Below, in pieces: positions 62,975-64,000 of a stretch of DNA of 64,000 bases (within the stretch, counting starts at the first letter, position 1; every line of letters begins with the position of its first letter). The position numbers were made by a program, and so were the translations under genes. Source of the DNA: JAHEKB01 sp049115575 (lineage in GTDB: Bacteria; Bacteroidota; Bacteroidia; NS11-12g; UBA9320); contig JAGDZU010000002.1 in NCBI GenBank assembly GCA_049115575.1, positions 372,001 to 436,000 of the forward strand, given 5' to 3'. A model generated the notes under the pieces. The model searched no databases. It saw only the letters and a list, made by a program, of their open reading frames with translations, and had not been told where the DNA came from.

Positions 62975-63454
62975 CTATATCACATGCTCCTCAGTGATTT
63001 CAAAAACCACTTCAGTTTTCTTTTTGAGTTTAGGAACTAGAACCCAATGCATATTGTGAATTAGCATCATGCATCCACCCTCATATCTAGCATGTATATA
63101 GTAGGTTAATGTTTTATTCCCTTCTTGTTTAATATTTCTAGAGTACTCTACCCTGCAACCACCGCCATAGGTTTCCGTTCCTATGAGGGTAAAGCTATTA
63201 AAGTCTATGTCTGTAGGTTCCGCTTTAGAACAATCTATATTACCTCCTCTAAAGCGTTTGGTATCGAAATAGTCTTCGTATTCTGCTTGAGTGCGGATTA
63301 CGATATGCTCTTGTTCCTGAACATGACTTAAGAAACAATCTCCAAAATAGGTGGACTCTATGTATTGCACTTCTGGTTCAATTACTTCTTTCTGGCAGTT
63401 TGTTATCAGAACAACCAGCAATAGAAGTAAAAACAGTGGCAAATGTTTAGACAT
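62975..63454 (-). CDS. Lipoprotein, hypothetical
   Basis: 159 residues with a lipoprotein signal (LLVVLITNC, Cys20). The mature part has ESTYFGDCFLSHVQEQEH, TQAEYEDYFDTKRF, FNSFTLIGTETYGGGCRVEY and HARYEGGCMMLIHNMHWVLV, with several cysteines that could form disulfides. This looks like a small Bacteroidota lipoprotein family of unknown role. Convergent with the acidic T9SS gene across the terminator. Confidence 0.65.
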   Translation of the reverse strand: MSKHLPLFLLLLLVVLITNCQKEVIEPEVQYIESTYFGDCFLSHVQEQEHIVIRTQAEYEDYFDTKRFRGGNIDCSKAEPTDIDFNSFTLIGTETYGGGCRVEYSRNIKQEGNKTLTYYIHARYEGGCMMLIHNMHWVLVPKLKKKTEVVFEITEEHVI

Positions 63455-63874
63455 TATCCAAACTTAACCATATTCAAGGCTAGAACTACAGCAGATGAGT
63501 AAAATGAGAATGAATTGACGTTCTTTCATTTTTCTACTTGATGCCTCTTCATTGCCAGAGGGGCTAGCTTATAACAACTCTTATAGCCGCGCCGCACCAA
63601 TGACTTTTATCGCTTCTAGCTTTTCTGTTCTTTCATTTTTCTCCTTGATGAGAAAAACGAAACAAAAAGAATCAAGAAAGCAGACTACGGCTCCTTCGTA
63701 TTTTTTGTCCCACCGCCTGCCCCTCCCCATCCAAAAATACCCCGTTCGCTCACTTGGCCGCCGCTAAGCTTTCAAGCCCACCCGCTTTTGGATTTCGATA
63801 AACGTCACGCTTTCAGAAACCATCCTCGAACTTCAAACCTCGCACCCCGCACCTTTTTTTTATATTCGTCTTTC
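63455..63874. repeat. Non-coding stretch with duplicated 24-mer and widespread Bacteroidota-type repeat
   Basis: 420 bases with no believable gene. GTTCTTTCATTTTTCTACTTGATG (63520-63543, given as landmarks GTTCTTTCATTTTTC and CTTGATG) recurs with one change at 63627-63650. After the second copy, ATGAGAAAAACGAAACAAAAAG and the Pro-codon-like C-rich run resemble the 'AACAAAAAGAATCAAG' intergenic repeat common in this phylum. The stretch is more C-rich on the plus strand than its surroundings. Confidence 0.5.
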
Positions 63875-64000
63875 ATGAAATCTAGTCTTAGCTTTTTACT
63901 TACCCTCTTAATTTCAATTACTGCTTTTTCTCAGAGTCTTGCGCCTAGCTATAATCTCAGTGCTAAACTGGCTATCTACCTCAATCATCTAGAATGTATA
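63875..64000 (+). CDS. Secreted protein, 5' fragment
   Basis: From ATG 63875 the frame is open to the window edge (42 codons). The N-terminus is a signal peptide (MKSSLSFLLTLLISITAFSQ), followed by SLAPSYNLSAKLAIYLN. Too short for a family call. Confidence 0.6.
   Translation, partial: MKSSLSFLLTLLISITAFSQSLAPSYNLSAKLAIYLNHLECI

Noticed and set aside
63552..63767. A 71-codon frame in the C-rich stretch
   Set aside because: Lies in phylum-typical intergenic repeat sequence; low complexity.

Overview
The window is a low-GC chromosomal segment of a member of the Bacteroidota, most likely a flavobacterium-like marine or freshwater lineage. Four things point there: many secreted proteins ending in type IX secretion (T9SS) sorting domains (gliding-motility-associated type B and PxP-type A); lineage families such as DUF5777, DUF3078, Lacal_2735 and TIGR00266; frequent TTG starts; and promoters with the Bacteroidota TAnnTTTG -7 element. 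No phage, CRISPR array, transposase or integrase was found.

Layout. 1-337 is the 3' end of a UDP-galactopyranose mutase gene. 410-2685 is a compact cluster of a c-type cytochrome lipoprotein, an OB-fold protein, a YceI protein and a DUF5777 outer-membrane barrel. 2766-14753 holds three proteins with gliding-motility-type C-termini, with dihydroorotase, a YbjN-like protein and an ECF sigma factor between them. 14833-17481 is a split cobalamin-dependent methionine synthase (C-terminal part only). 17900-20273 is an operon with a small protein, a seven-helix membrane protein, a NarL-type kinase and its regulator. 20500-26747 carries bshA, sucD, a PadR/PspC pair, an iodotyrosine-deiodinase-like flavoprotein, a biotin carrier and a DUF3078 barrel.

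26810-32516 is the most system-like block. It is a six-gene copper operon: a Cys/His-rich small protein, a TonB-dependent receptor, an HMA-MauE-like membrane protein, an MbnP-like lipoprotein, an MbnH-like di-heme enzyme and a periplasmic HMA protein. 32599-50800 is mixed housekeeping and surface genes (DUF2461, VWA T9SS protein, pdhB, TIGR00266, a six-repeat T9SS protein, trhO, MsrB-MsrA fusion, a LytS/LytTR-type system, gapdh).

50999-57600 is an accessory patch beginning at tRNA-Glu(TTC). A TPR-CHAT lipoprotein gene is flanked by two copies of a structured dispersed repeat, and a third copy lies at 57.4 kb; small lipoproteins and a LamG-like T9SS protein lie between. 57639-64000 contains a barrel protein, Lacal_2735 and SRPBCC genes, an OmpR-type two-component system divergent from an acidic T9SS protein across a striking operator-like inverted repeat, and the start of a truncated secreted protein.

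All family calls come from reading motifs and protein shape by eye. No database search was run.
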